DNA of 64,000 nt from JBEIQE01 sp040376705 (lineage in GTDB: Bacteria > Pseudomonadota > Alphaproteobacteria > UBA2400), in the NCBI GenBank assembly GCA_040376705.1, contig JBEIQE010000011.1, forward strand, positions 1 to 64,000, read 5' to 3'. Positions within the stretch are counted from its first letter, which is position 1; each line of letters opens with the position of its first letter. Below the pieces are notes generated by a model. That model saw only the letters and a program-made list of their open reading frames with translations. It searched no databases and was not told where the DNA came from. Positions 42,154 to 50,696 of this stretch are shown piece by piece. The position numbers and the translations under genes are program-made.

Positions 42154-43161
42154 ATGAAACCACTTCTGCGCGCACTTGCAGGCGAAATTGTTACGCCCCC
42201 TCCCGTCTGGCTGATGCGTCAGGCTGGCCGTTTCCTGCCCGAATATCAGGAAGTTCGCGCTAAAGCGGGTGGTTTCCTCAACCTGGTTTATAATCCCGAT
42301 CTGGCTGCCGAAGTAACCCTGCAACCGGTCAGGCGGTTTGGCATGGATGCCGCCATCCTGTTCAGCGATATCCTCGTGGTGCCGCAAATGCTTGGTCAGC
42401 AGCTGGAGTTTGTGGAAGGTGAAGGCCCCAAGCTGGGCCCGCTTGATATCAACACGCTCAAGCAAAGCGGCTTTGAAGAAATTGCCAGCCCCGTATGGGA
42501 AACCGTCAAGCGAGTGAAAGCTCAGTTGCCGGATGAGTGCGCGCTGATCGGCTTTGCCGGCAGCCCATGGACGGTGGCCTGCTACATGATCGAGGGTGGC
42601 GGCAGCGATACGTTCGACAACGCCCGCCAGTTTGCCCGCTCACGCCCGGCTGATTTCGAAAAGCTGATCGATAGAATTATCAACGCCACGCTGTTCTACC
42701 TCGAAGGGCAGATCGAAGCGGGGGCTGAGGTCATCCAGCTGTTCGATAGCTGGGCCGGTAAATGTGATAATTTCCAGCGTTGGGTAACCGAGCCGACGGC
42801 AGCGCTGGTAATGATCCTTAAATCCAAATATCCGAAGATTCCGATCATCGGTTTCCCGCGTATGGCCAGCCAGCAGCATTTAAGCACGTATGGCGTCTAC
42901 TCAGGCGTAAATGCGATTGGCCTTGATACAACCGCTGATCTCGACTGGGCCACTGCCTCATTGGCCAAGCGCACCACGCTACAGGGTAACCTCGACCCGC
43001 AGCTGCTGATCAAAGGCGGCGATGAAATGAAGGCCGCCACAGCCAAGATTCTTGACTATGCCAAGCAGCGCCCGTGGATCTTCAATCTCGGCCATGGCGT
43101 AGATAAAACCACCCCGCCTGAGCATGTGGCCCAGCTGGTGGCACAAATCCGCGCGGGCTAA
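42154..43161 (+). CDS. hemE: Uroporphyrinogen decarboxylase
   Basis: 335 residues. Signature 1 WLMRQAGRFLPEY with catalytic Arg residues, FSDILVVP, and signature 2 GFAGSPWTVACYMIEG. Converts uroporphyrinogen III to coproporphyrinogen III in haem synthesis. First gene right of the origin; hemH and hemJ follow after two unrelated genes. Confidence 0.96.
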   Translation: MKPLLRALAGEIVTPPPVWLMRQAGRFLPEYQEVRAKAGGFLNLVYNPDLAAEVTLQPVRRFGMDAAILFSDILVVPQMLGQQLEFVEGEGPKLGPLDINTLKQSGFEEIASPVWETVKRVKAQLPDECALIGFAGSPWTVACYMIEGGGSDTFDNARQFARSRPADFEKLIDRIINATLFYLEGQIEAGAEVIQLFDSWAGKCDNFQRWVTEPTAALVMILKSKYPKIPIIGFPRMASQQHLSTYGVYSGVNAIGLDTTADLDWATASLAKRTTLQGNLDPQLLIKGGDEMKAATAKILDYAKQRPWIFNLGHGVDKTTPPEHVAQLVAQIRAG

Positions 43162-43169
43162 GCCAGGTC

Positions 43170-43559
43170 TTAAACAAAGGTATTTATTGAGCGGCGCAAC
43201 GCCATTTGCAGATGGTAGCCTATGCCCTTAGGGTGTGCGGCTAAAGTCTGCTTATAGGCAGCATCCCACTCAGCCAGCCAGTTTTTATCTGTGGTATCGA
43301 GTTTGCAGTCTATTTGACATACATATCCGCTGATGCTGACCAGTGGCATACGCAACATCAGGGGTTTGCCATCACGTTCAATTGCATAATCCCAACCATC
43401 CTTGCTGATGCTGGCGGTAAACAGCCCAACAGTAAACTTCTGCCCCTGTTCAAAACAACCACGGCTATGCAGCTCGAAAATCTGGTTGCCCAAGCGATCG
43501 CAAAGGTCGTTCTCCGACAACTGGCGCTTGCCAAGGTTATTGAAAATTCCGAACATCAT
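43170..43559 (-). CDS. Hypothetical protein
   Basis: 129 residues from ATG 43559, preceded by ACGGAGCGTC. Starts MMFGIFNNLGKRQLSEN; mixed alpha/beta, no signal peptide or membrane helix, three Cys. Not recognised. Lies between hemE (convergent) and a divergent hypothetical gene, with a palindrome in the shared upstream region. Confidence 0.6.
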   Translation of the reverse strand: MMFGIFNNLGKRQLSENDLCDRLGNQIFELHSRGCFEQGQKFTVGLFTASISKDGWDYAIERDGKPLMLRMPLVSISGYVCQIDCKLDTTDKNWLAEWDAAYKQTLAAHPKGIGYHLQMALRRSINTFV

Positions 43560-43632
43560 GACGCTCCGTTTTGAATGGGGGCGCACACTAGCGAAAGCGG
43601 GATGGAGAGTTCAACGAGATTCAATGAGCTAA

Positions 43633-43650
43633 AGGTTAATATATTAACCT
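43633..43650. promoter_or_regulatory. 18-bp perfect palindrome AGGTTAATATATTAACCT
   Basis: Perfect 18-bp palindrome between the divergent genes at 43559 and 43720. It contains two TTAA halves but with 4-bp spacing, not the 7-bp spacing of a CtrA box, so it is more likely the operator of another dimeric regulator. Confidence 0.5.
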
Positions 43651-43719
43651 AAATGACGGGTTGAAATAGCTTGGGCTAATTTGTTAAGGTCGGTCACTTT
43701 TAAAAAACATGAGATATCA

Positions 43720-44622
43720 ATGACTGCCACCAACACGTTTAACCAAGGCCCTGCCTTCCTGTCACAAAACGGGGTGACTTGGGCTGAACGTGTTGTTAAG
43801 GCCGATCATGTCTGGCAGCAGATTGAAGCCATGCTTAAGGCAGGCGGTCATGAACTGCCCGCAATTCCACGTCGCCCTGATGTTCGCCTGATTATCGAGA
43901 ATACATCTGGTAACGAAATCCAGTTTTATAACCCGGGCGATCATTCAATGAGCAAGCCTGAAATCATCCCGGCAAACGGTGATAAGAAAGCTGTGATGGT
44001 GATGGTGGCTGGCGATACCTTGCTACAGCAGGTGGATAATGCAGCAACCCTTTTCAATACATATAATCTTGCCAGTAGTGGTTTGTCGCCAGCGTTTTTG
44101 AACGACTTGCAGATTGGAAAGCTTACACATGATCCGCGCCGTTTAATTAGCGAAGCTTATGGTCCAGCTCCCTTTGTTGAGCAGGTGAGCAAGCTGGTTA
44201 CAGTAAGCTGGCCGCAGGATAATGGTGCCTCTGAACTGGTGGTTAATCCTCAGGTAGGGGCCAGCGCTGCGTTTGGCGTAAGAGCCGCAACCAAAGAACA
44301 GGCGTTTCTGGCTGACTTCCCGATTTTTGTAAAAGGTACAACTACTACACCTGAGCGGGTTGAGAGCGATGGCATGGTTGTCGCTTTGGAGCACGACTGG
44401 CAAACCAAGATTGTGAAAACACGCCCTATTGCTCCCTCTATAGCCAAGGGTTTTTATGGCACCTATTACAACAATCTTCCGATTGTAACGGTGGACCCGG
44501 ACGGTACCGTGCATCAGATCAATCTGCGTAACGGTACAATTTTGAAACCGGCTGAACCGGTGCAAACCAAGCGCAGAGGGGCGCGGGTCAGCCGCACATC
44601 TACGCCTAATAAACCTGCTTAA
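43720..44622 (+). CDS. Hypothetical protein
   Basis: 300 residues from ATG 43720. No signal peptide or clear membrane helix. The chain is mainly beta-rich in the second half (GTYYNNLPIVTVDPDGTVHQINLRNG) and ends in a basic, disordered tail (TKRRGARVSRTSTPNKPA). No family recognised. Inserted between hemE and hemH, 51 bp before hemH on the same strand. Confidence 0.6.
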   Translation: MTATNTFNQGPAFLSQNGVTWAERVVKADHVWQQIEAMLKAGGHELPAIPRRPDVRLIIENTSGNEIQFYNPGDHSMSKPEIIPANGDKKAVMVMVAGDTLLQQVDNAATLFNTYNLASSGLSPAFLNDLQIGKLTHDPRRLISEAYGPAPFVEQVSKLVTVSWPQDNGASELVVNPQVGASAAFGVRAATKEQAFLADFPIFVKGTTTTPERVESDGMVVALEHDWQTKIVKTRPIAPSIAKGFYGTYYNNLPIVTVDPDGTVHQINLRNGTILKPAEPVQTKRRGARVSRTSTPNKPA

Positions 44623-44673
44623 GGGGCCCACACAGGGCTGGACTTTTAGCGGCTTTCGTCCATTTATCTCGCC

Positions 44674-45768
44674 ATGAGCGAAACCACCCCCCAGCGCACA
44701 GCGATTATCCTTTTCAACCTTGGCGGTCCGGACAGTCAGGAAGCGGTTAAACCGTTTCTGTTTAATCTGTTTTATGACCCTGCGATTATCCGCGTGCCCA
44801 AGCCGTTTCGCTGGCTGCTTGCTAAACTAATTTCTTCTCGCCGTGCGCCGGTTGCACAAAAGATCTACGCCGAGATGGGTGGAGGCTCGCCCATTCTGCC
44901 GAATACCATAGCGCAGGCGCGTGCGCTGGAGGCGGCACTGGGCGAAGGGCATAAGTGTTTCATCGCCATGCGCTACTGGAAACCACGGGTGAGCGAAGTG
45001 GTGCAACAGCTCGCAGCCTATAAGCCCGATCGTGTGGTGCTGCTGCCGCTCTACCCGCAGTTCTCGACCACCACCACTGAATCGTCGGTTACCGAATTCA
45101 TGGCCGAGTTGATGCAGCAGTTTATATGGCTCAACCAGCATTGGCCCGAGCGCGCGCCGGTCAAGTTCAACACCGTATGGTGCTACCCGCTGCAGCAGGG
45201 ATTCATCAAGGCGCAGGCTGAGCTCATTAGGCCGCTGCTTGCTGAAGCCAGCAAGCTGGGCAAACCACGCCTTCTGCTTTCAGCCCACGGCCTGCCCGAG
45301 AAGGTGATTACCGATGGCGATCCCTACCAGTGGCAGTGCGAGCAGACCGCGCATGCGATTATCAATGAGCTGAACATGCCGGAGCTTGACTGGCTGAATT
45401 GTTACCAGTCGCGCGTCGGCCCCATGAAGTGGATTGGCCCCAGCACCGAGAGCGAAGTTGAGCGCGCGGGGCATGATAAAGTACCGGTGGTGCTGGCACC
45501 CATAGCGTTTGTCTCGGAGCATTCAGAAACACTGGTGGAACTTGATATCGAGTACCGCGAGTTGGCGCAGGAGCATGGCGTGCCGGGTTATTTCAGAGCC
45601 GGTACGGTAAGCGCACAGCCCGAGTTTATTGCGGGTCTGGCCCAGCTGGTGCGGCAATACTTGGCGGGGGATGAACAAACGCGTATATGTCCTCCTGAGT
45701 TTACCGCATGCCCGTGCCGTGTGGCGGGCACAAAAACCACCGAGCCGGTTTTTGCGGTGGGCATTTAG
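44674..45768 (+). CDS. hemH: Ferrochelatase with C-terminal [2Fe-2S] motif
   Basis: 364 residues. Catalytic His in SAHGLP (about 205) and Glu in VSEHSETLVELD. The C-terminus carries C339-x6-C346-x-C348 and C170 lies in VWCYPL, matching the four [2Fe-2S] ligands described for Caulobacter ferrochelatase. Inserts Fe2+ into protoporphyrin IX at the inner membrane. Followed 20 bp later by hemJ. Confidence 0.94.
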   Translation: MSETTPQRTAIILFNLGGPDSQEAVKPFLFNLFYDPAIIRVPKPFRWLLAKLISSRRAPVAQKIYAEMGGGSPILPNTIAQARALEAALGEGHKCFIAMRYWKPRVSEVVQQLAAYKPDRVVLLPLYPQFSTTTTESSVTEFMAELMQQFIWLNQHWPERAPVKFNTVWCYPLQQGFIKAQAELIRPLLAEASKLGKPRLLLSAHGLPEKVITDGDPYQWQCEQTAHAIINELNMPELDWLNCYQSRVGPMKWIGPSTESEVERAGHDKVPVVLAPIAFVSEHSETLVELDIEYRELAQEHGVPGYFRAGTVSAQPEFIAGLAQLVRQYLAGDEQTRICPPEFTACPCRVAGTKTTEPVFAVGI

Positions 45769-45788
45769 GCCAGATCGAGCGAGGCGTT

Positions 45789-46253
45789 ATGGAATATAAT
45801 CTCTACCCGTGGGTTAAGGCCTTTCATCTTATCAGCATGACTGCGTGGATGGCGGGTATGTTCTACCTGCCGCGCCTGTTCATCTACCATCATGGCGCGC
45901 CGGTGGGCTCGGCCATGTCCGAGATTTTCAAGCTCATGGAAGTGCGCCTGCTGCGCATCATCATCAACCCCGCAATGATTGCCACATGGGTGTTCGGTTT
46001 CTGGCTGATCTGGATTCAGGGCGGTGGCACAAAGGACGGTATGCTCACCTTCCTCAAGCTTAACGGCTGGCTGCACGCCAAGTTCACCCTGCTTGTTCTC
46101 ATGCAACTGGTGCACGCTTTCCTTGCACGCTCGCGCAAGCAGTTTGCCGCCGACCGTCGCCCGTATAGCGCCAAGACCTTCAGAATTGTGAATGAGATAC
46201 CAACCGTACTGCTGTTCGGCATCATTATTCTGGCGGTGGTAAAGCCGTTTTAG
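45789..46253 (+). CDS. hemJ: Protoporphyrinogen oxidase HemJ
   Basis: 154 residues from ATG 45789 (GAGGCGTT upstream). Four transmembrane helices with the conserved His in VKAFHLISMTAWMAG and the FHL/Lys-Arg pattern (MEVRLLRIIINPAM; NGWLHAKFTLL). HemJ oxidises protoporphyrinogen IX at the inner membrane, just before HemH. Convergent with pilin L. Confidence 0.93.
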   Translation: MEYNLYPWVKAFHLISMTAWMAGMFYLPRLFIYHHGAPVGSAMSEIFKLMEVRLLRIIINPAMIATWVFGFWLIWIQGGGTKDGMLTFLKLNGWLHAKFTLLVLMQLVHAFLARSRKQFAADRRPYSAKTFRIVNEIPTVLLFGIIILAVVKPF

Positions 46254-46256
46254 CTT

Positions 46257-46847
46257 TTACGGGCGATAGCGGAAATCAAGATAGCCGGTGGCTGAGCTGC
46301 AGGTAATCGTTATTGGGTTTACCGGCGGATAGTGCTGTACGCTGCTCATACCACCGACATTGGTCACGAAAAACCGCATAAGGTCTGCACTGCCGTTCAA
46401 TCGCTGAGCAACGGCAATACATTCGCTGGTGGTCAGGCTGTTTCTGTAAGCGGTACCGGGGTTATTACGCAGAAAGATCTGCAGGGCAAAGGCGGGACAC
46501 AGGTTGCTGGCATTGCAGCTGGTTTGCAGTACATAAATAACACCCTCAGGCGAGACGGCGCTGGTTGCGCTCTGCATGGCAAAATCCTGCGGGAACACGC
46601 CCGCATGAAAAGCCGCTGTATTAACGTTCGTAAAGCCGGAAGCCGGAAAATTGCCAAGCGGGAATATCTTGCGCGCGTTATTGATGATAACCGTCACATC
46701 GCTCGCCACTTTGTTGATGCGCATATTGGCCTGTACAGAAGCGGCCGCAGTCCAGATACCGCCAATAACAAGGCCGATGACCCCGAGCACAATGGCTGCT
46801 TCAACCAGGTTAAAGCCTCTTATTGTGCGCGTGTGCCTGGGTCGCAT
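46257..46847 (-). CDS. Type IVb-like prepilin (family member L)
   Basis: 196 residues. Leader MRPRHTRTIRG, then FNLVEAAIVLGVIGLVIGG with Glu at +5. Head with VFPQDFAMQS, Cys at TSCNASNLCPAF, a TSECIAVAQRL helix and a last Cys (ITCSSATG) before the terminal strand LDFRYRP. AAGGA lies upstream of the ATG. It sits between hemJ and rho, genes that are close neighbours in relatives. Confidence 0.86.
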   Translation of the reverse strand: MRPRHTRTIRGFNLVEAAIVLGVIGLVIGGIWTAAASVQANMRINKVASDVTVIINNARKIFPLGNFPASGFTNVNTAAFHAGVFPQDFAMQSATSAVSPEGVIYVLQTSCNASNLCPAFALQIFLRNNPGTAYRNSLTTSECIAVAQRLNGSADLMRFFVTNVGGMSSVQHYPPVNPITITCSSATGYLDFRYRP

Positions 46848-47171
46848 TAAGCCGAGTTCCTTGAAAGAACAGTGAAAAAGCGTTGGGTTTTGTTAACACT
46901 GCATATTTGCTGCTGTCTACCCGCTAATGTGTATTTTCCATAAATTCGCCAGGCGCTGAAGAACCCGCCAGATGGGTCTGCGACTGTTAAACCGACGAAT
47001 GCCACCCTACCAACCTAAGTTCCTGAGACTCCTGTTCAATTAATAAGCTTTGACAAAAGCGCTGATTTTCCATTAGCTTATGGGTGTCTCGACCTTATCC
47101 GGTTAAACACGGCCCTCCCCGGGCTGTACGGGTAAAGCCAGACAACCCCACGACATACCCCCACAGGTCAC
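46848..47171. other. Intergenic region: pilin L promoter side and rho leader
   Basis: 324 bp between divergent pilin L and rho. It contains a good -35 (TTGACA at 47050) and a GC-rich stretch GGCCCTCCCCGGGCTG near 47110 that could fold in the rho leader. No small gene or repeat was seen. Confidence 0.5.
47050..47080 (+). promoter_or_regulatory. Candidate sigma70-type promoter of rho
   Basis: TTGACA at 47050-47055, then a weak -10 (TTAGCTTAT) at 17-18 bp spacing, about 95 bp upstream of the rho start codon. Confidence 0.4.
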
Positions 47172-48428
47172 ATGCACTTACACGAACTGAAGTCCAAATC
47201 GGCAGCCGAGCTGTTGGCGTTTGCCGAAGAACTTAAAATTGAAAACGCGAGCACCCTGCGCAAGCAGGACATGATGTACGCGATTTTGAAAACCCTTGGC
47301 GATGCGGGTTCCACCATTTTCGGCGAAGGCGTGATCGAGGTTCTGCCCGATGGCTTCGGCTTCCTGCGCGCCCCTGAATCAAACTATCTTGCAGGTCCGG
47401 ACGATATTTACGTCTCGCCCACGCAGATCCGCAAGTTCGGTCTGCGCACTGGCGATACGGTTGAAGGTGAAATCCGCTCACCGCAGCAGCAGGAAAAATA
47501 TTTTGCGCTCACCAAGGTCAACCTCATCAATTTCGAAGATCCGGATAAAGTCCGTCACCGCATCAACTTCGATAACCTCACCCCACTCTATCCTGATAAA
47601 AAGCTGAACCTCGAGTTCAACGACCCCACCAAGAAAAACTACGTTACCCGTGTGATCGAAATGGTGGCCCCGCTCGGTAAAGGCCAGCGCGCGCTCATTG
47701 TGGCGCCGCCACGTACCGGTAAGACGGTGATGATGCAGAATATCGCCAACGCGATTACCAGCAATCATCCCGAGGTATACCTCATTGTTCTGCTGATTGA
47801 CGAACGCCCTGAAGAAGTTACCGACATGGCCCGCACCGTGAAGGGCGAGGTTATCTCCTCTACCTTCGATGAACCTGCCGCACGCCATGTGCAGGTTGCT
47901 GAAATGGTGATCGAAAAAGCCAAGCGTCTGGTTGAGCACAAGAAGGATGTTGTGATCCTACTCGATTCAGTAACCCGTCTCGGCCGTGCGTATAACACCG
48001 TAGTACCTTCAAGCGGCAAGGTGCTGACCGGTGGTGTGGATGCCAACGCACTACAACGCCCCAAGCGCTTCTTTGGTGCGGCCCGTAATATCGAAGAAGG
48101 TGGCTCGCTCACCATTATCGCGACCGCTCTGATCGATACCGGCTCGCGTATGGACGAAGTAATCTTTGAAGAATTCAAGGGTACTGGTAACAGCGAAATC
48201 GTGCTCGACCGCAAGATCTCGGACAAGCGCACCTTCCCGGCGATTGATATTGGCAAGTCGGGTACGCGCAAGGAAGAGTTGCTGGTGGATAAGGCTACGC
48301 TCACCAAGATGTGGGTTCTGCGCCGTATCCTCATGCCGATGGGTCCGAACGATGCCATCGACTTCCTGCTCGACAAGCTCAAGCACACCAAGACCAACAG
48401 CGACTTCTTTGATTCAATGAATCAGTAA
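47172..48428 (+). CDS. rho: Transcription termination factor Rho
   Basis: 418 residues. N-terminal helix MHLHELKSKSAAELLAFAEEL, cold-shock-like RNA-binding domain (VLPDGFGFLRAPESNYL), Walker A APPRTGKTVMMQNIA, Walker B VVILLDSVTRLGRA, and the Q-loop/R-loop segment GGVDANALQRPKRFFGAARN. Homohexameric RNA translocase that ends transcription. Terminator at 48445-48478. Confidence 0.97.
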   Translation: MHLHELKSKSAAELLAFAEELKIENASTLRKQDMMYAILKTLGDAGSTIFGEGVIEVLPDGFGFLRAPESNYLAGPDDIYVSPTQIRKFGLRTGDTVEGEIRSPQQQEKYFALTKVNLINFEDPDKVRHRINFDNLTPLYPDKKLNLEFNDPTKKNYVTRVIEMVAPLGKGQRALIVAPPRTGKTVMMQNIANAITSNHPEVYLIVLLIDERPEEVTDMARTVKGEVISSTFDEPAARHVQVAEMVIEKAKRLVEHKKDVVILLDSVTRLGRAYNTVVPSSGKVLTGGVDANALQRPKRFFGAARNIEEGGSLTIIATALIDTGSRMDEVIFEEFKGTGNSEIVLDRKISDKRTFPAIDIGKSGTRKEELLVDKATLTKMWVLRRILMPMGPNDAIDFLLDKLKHTKTNSDFFDSMNQ

Positions 48429-48444
48429 GTCAGCCAGGCAGATA

Positions 48445-48478
48445 AAAACCCCGGACGCCATAAACGCCGGGGTTTTTT
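48445..48478 (+). terminator. Rho-independent terminator after rho
   Basis: AAAACCCCGGACG - CCATAAA - CGCCGGGGTTTTTT, stem with one bulged A and a six-T run. Confidence 0.9.
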
Positions 48479-48497
48479 CTGTGTGTATGACTGATGC

Positions 48498-49067
48498 TTA
48501 ATACGAGATTGTAATGTTTATCGTACCGCTGGTGCAGTCCGTCTGGATGGTGTTGATCTCGGTGGGAGCTAGCCCGTTTTCAAGCGCAGCAATACCCAGC
48601 GACCCGATTGTGGCTACGCCATAGGTACTCAGCCGCATCGTTGAGAACTGCCTAACCATATGCTGGCAGCCACTACGTGAAAAGTTGTTGATGAAGATCA
48701 GGCCTAGTTTGGTTGTATCAAATGGTCGCCAGAATTGCAGACGTATCCATGAGCCATCCCATGGTCCACGCGCATCGTTATTGGACGATGCAAACCCATC
48801 GGTTGGGCTCATGATCAGAAAAGTACGGGCCAGGGTCGTGTCAGATGTGCCGATATTGAAGACAGCTGAATTCCGCCCGTAATTATTATACATCCACTCA
48901 ATCATACTGCGAACGCCGCTGATGGCATTATTACGCCGCTGCGCTTCGGTTATCGAAGCTGCTGTTACCCATATGCCGCCAATGACCAGTCCGATAACAC
49001 CCAGAATGACTGCAGCCTCAATCAGGTTAAAGCCGCGCCGCGTTGCAGGGAGTTTTATATGTTGCAG
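48498..49067 (-). CDS. Type IVb-like prepilin (family member M), CTG start
   Basis: 189 residues from CTG 49067. An in-frame TAA lies directly before this CTG, and no ATG, GTG or TTG occurs between it and the prepilin signal, so any intact protein must start at CTG (or ATA three codons on). Leader (M)QHIKLPATRRG, then FNLIEAAVILGVIGLVIGG with Glu at +5. Head Cys at RSGCQHMVRQF and TDCTSG. The first ATG (48905) is inside the mature protein and would remove the signal. It shares the GGGGGTTAAG-N8-CTGCA arrangement with pilins C and I. Confidence 0.72.
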   Translation of the reverse strand: MQHIKLPATRRGFNLIEAAVILGVIGLVIGGIWVTAASITEAQRRNNAISGVRSMIEWMYNNYGRNSAVFNIGTSDTTLARTFLIMSPTDGFASSNNDARGPWDGSWIRLQFWRPFDTTKLGLIFINNFSRSGCQHMVRQFSTMRLSTYGVATIGSLGIAALENGLAPTEINTIQTDCTSGTINITISY

Positions 49068-49085
49068 TTAAAATACTTAACCCCC
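49065..49085 (-). promoter_or_regulatory. Shine-Dalgarno-like motif and CTG start of pilin M
   Basis: On the minus strand GGGGGTTAAG, 8 nt, CTGCA. Distance from the motif to the pilin GGCTTTAAC codons is 51 nt, identical to that in pilins C and I. Confidence 0.6.
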
Positions 49086-49183
49086 GGATGCTTGAACGGC
49101 GCAATACGCCTGATTAGCAGTCAACACCGAGGCCGTATAAAAAAGCCATATGTATTTTTAAATGCTGCTTAAGCAGCGTGTAT

Positions 49184-49771
49184 TCATTGAAGAAAGCTGA
49201 AATCGAAGTGTACGCGTAGCTGCGATCCGGTATTCCTGCAGTCAATCGTTCCGGGGTCGAGCGGCCAGCTTGAGTAGTTGGCAAACGGCCCGGTGCCACC
49301 GTTTTTGGAAATGCTGATCAGCATCAGGTCGGTATTGTCATCAAACTTGCTGGACACGGCGCTTGTAAGCGCAATGCACATTGCTTCGCTGGGCATGTCG
49401 CTGATGATCGTTAAATAACCCGAGTGGAAAATACGCAGCCGCACATTAAGGCCTGAGGTGGGCTCGATGGCGTTTTCGCCAGACAGCGTATACCCGCCCG
49501 GAAAAATGCCGGCATTAAACGCAGCTGAAGTTATAACCGTTTGCCCGGTGGTGGGGATCATGGAGCGCGGAAACAGCTTTCGCATCCCCTCGCTGATCAT
49601 GATCAGGTCTTCGGTACGCCGGTTTTTCTCGAAGTTGAACTTTACAGCGCTGGCGGCAACCCAGATGCCCCCTATAACAAGCCCGATAACGCCAAGAACA
49701 ATAGCCGCCTCAACCAGATTGAAGCCAGCGCGCTGGTGGCGTGAAGGCTGGCTGGGTTTGGCTAATGTCAT
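49184..49771 (-). CDS. Type IVb-like prepilin (family member N)
   Basis: 195 residues. Leader of 16 residues ending RAG, then FNLVEAAIVLGVIGLVIGG with Glu at +5. Head with IFPGGYTLSGENAIEP, an SEAMCIALTSAV Cys helix and a second Cys (TIDCRNT) before the terminal strand HFDFSFLQ. GAGGTAA precedes the ATG. It lies between pilins M and O, all on the minus strand. Confidence 0.87.
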   Translation of the reverse strand: MTLAKPSQPSRHQRAGFNLVEAAIVLGVIGLVIGGIWVAASAVKFNFEKNRRTEDLIMISEGMRKLFPRSMIPTTGQTVITSAAFNAGIFPGGYTLSGENAIEPTSGLNVRLRIFHSGYLTIISDMPSEAMCIALTSAVSSKFDDNTDLMLISISKNGGTGPFANYSSWPLDPGTIDCRNTGSQLRVHFDFSFLQ

Positions 49772-49795
49772 AAAAATTACCTCACAAAAAGCATC

Positions 49796-50395
49796 TTACT
49801 TTTTTGGAATGCTGAAGAAAAAGCGGGGCCAGTCGCCACATTTGTCTGGTGCGGCAGCGTAGGAAAACTGATGCGGCAGATACTCTTCAAATCCAGTACT
49901 ACGGTTGGTGCGTATGCGCACCAGATATTCACCACTGCTGCCAAACGCATTTGCAATAGCCTGCGTAAGCCGATCGCACTGGCCGGGGCCAAAATTTCCC
50001 TCTGAGGCTGATGCAAAGAAGCCGATATAGATTTCGCCATCGCCATCTATACCAACTGAGACTTTGGGCCAGTAAGCTGTAGTAATTTTATAACCGGACG
50101 AAGTATTGCGGCGCACACTGTCGGGTGGCAAGCAGCCCAAATTTCGTATTCCACTGGTTGCTTCGGACACAACATGCCAAGGCTCGAGCTTTTCGCGCAC
50201 ACAACTGACTATGGATGCCACCTGCTCAATGGTGCGCTGGATTTTCATCCGCTCGTTGATTTCGGCCGCCGCCAGCCATATCCCGCCAATAACCAAGCCT
50301 ACAATGCCAAGCACAATTGCCGATTCAACCAGATTGAAGCCGTGGCGCTGCTTTTGGAGCTGTTGTGTGGGCGGTGAAATGCTAACTGCTCCCAT
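49796..50395 (-). CDS. Type IVb-like prepilin (family member O)
   Basis: 199 residues from ATG 50395 (CAGGTACT upstream); the longer frame to 50500 would give an implausible leader. Leader ends KQRHG, then FNLVESAIVLGIVGLVIGG with Glu at +5. Extra Cys near the N-terminal helix (SCVREKL, NLGCLPPD), GPGQCDRLTQAI and a last Cys (DKCGDW) before the terminal strand FFFSIPKK. Pilins O, N and M may be co-transcribed. Confidence 0.85.
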   Translation of the reverse strand: MGAVSISPPTQQLQKQRHGFNLVESAIVLGIVGLVIGGIWLAAAEINERMKIQRTIEQVASIVSCVREKLEPWHVVSEATSGIRNLGCLPPDSVRRNTSSGYKITTAYWPKVSVGIDGDGEIYIGFFASASEGNFGPGQCDRLTQAIANAFGSSGEYLVRIRTNRSTGFEEYLPHQFSYAAAPDKCGDWPRFFFSIPKK

Positions 50396-50696
50396 AGTAC
50401 CTGAATACGCCTTACGAATAGGGCAGTGCGATAGCACAAGCTGATTTTGCCTAAGGGCATTTATACTACCTATACGCAACTGCTTACCTCTCGAGATCAT
50501 ATCGCGTTGGAGTGTTGCACCACAGTGTCGCAGGATTGAACAAAAAGCTTACTGCGCTGTGTGTTGTGCAACTAAATCAACATGAGCTTACCCTACATCA
50601 AGTTCTCAGTAAAATTCCTTTACTGACAGTTAAACCTATACCCGTAGGGTATTCAGGTCGAGTTCTCGACTTTGAAACAAACTGGGGAGTTATGAA
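50396..50696. other. Intergenic region between pilin O and Cache protein
   Basis: 301 bp between divergent genes. Contains a small hairpin TACCC-GTA-GGGTA (50639-50651) and a GGGGAG ribosome-binding site at its right end. No other feature was recognised. Confidence 0.5.

Noticed and set aside
47765..48397. Long antisense open frame inside rho
   Set aside because: Mirror of the rho reading frame; low-complexity Ser/Arg-rich product typical of shadow frames.
587..50395. Pilin genes as integron-type cassettes or transposon cargo
   Set aside because: No shared flanking repeats, attC-like sites, integrase or transposase; orientation and spacing vary.
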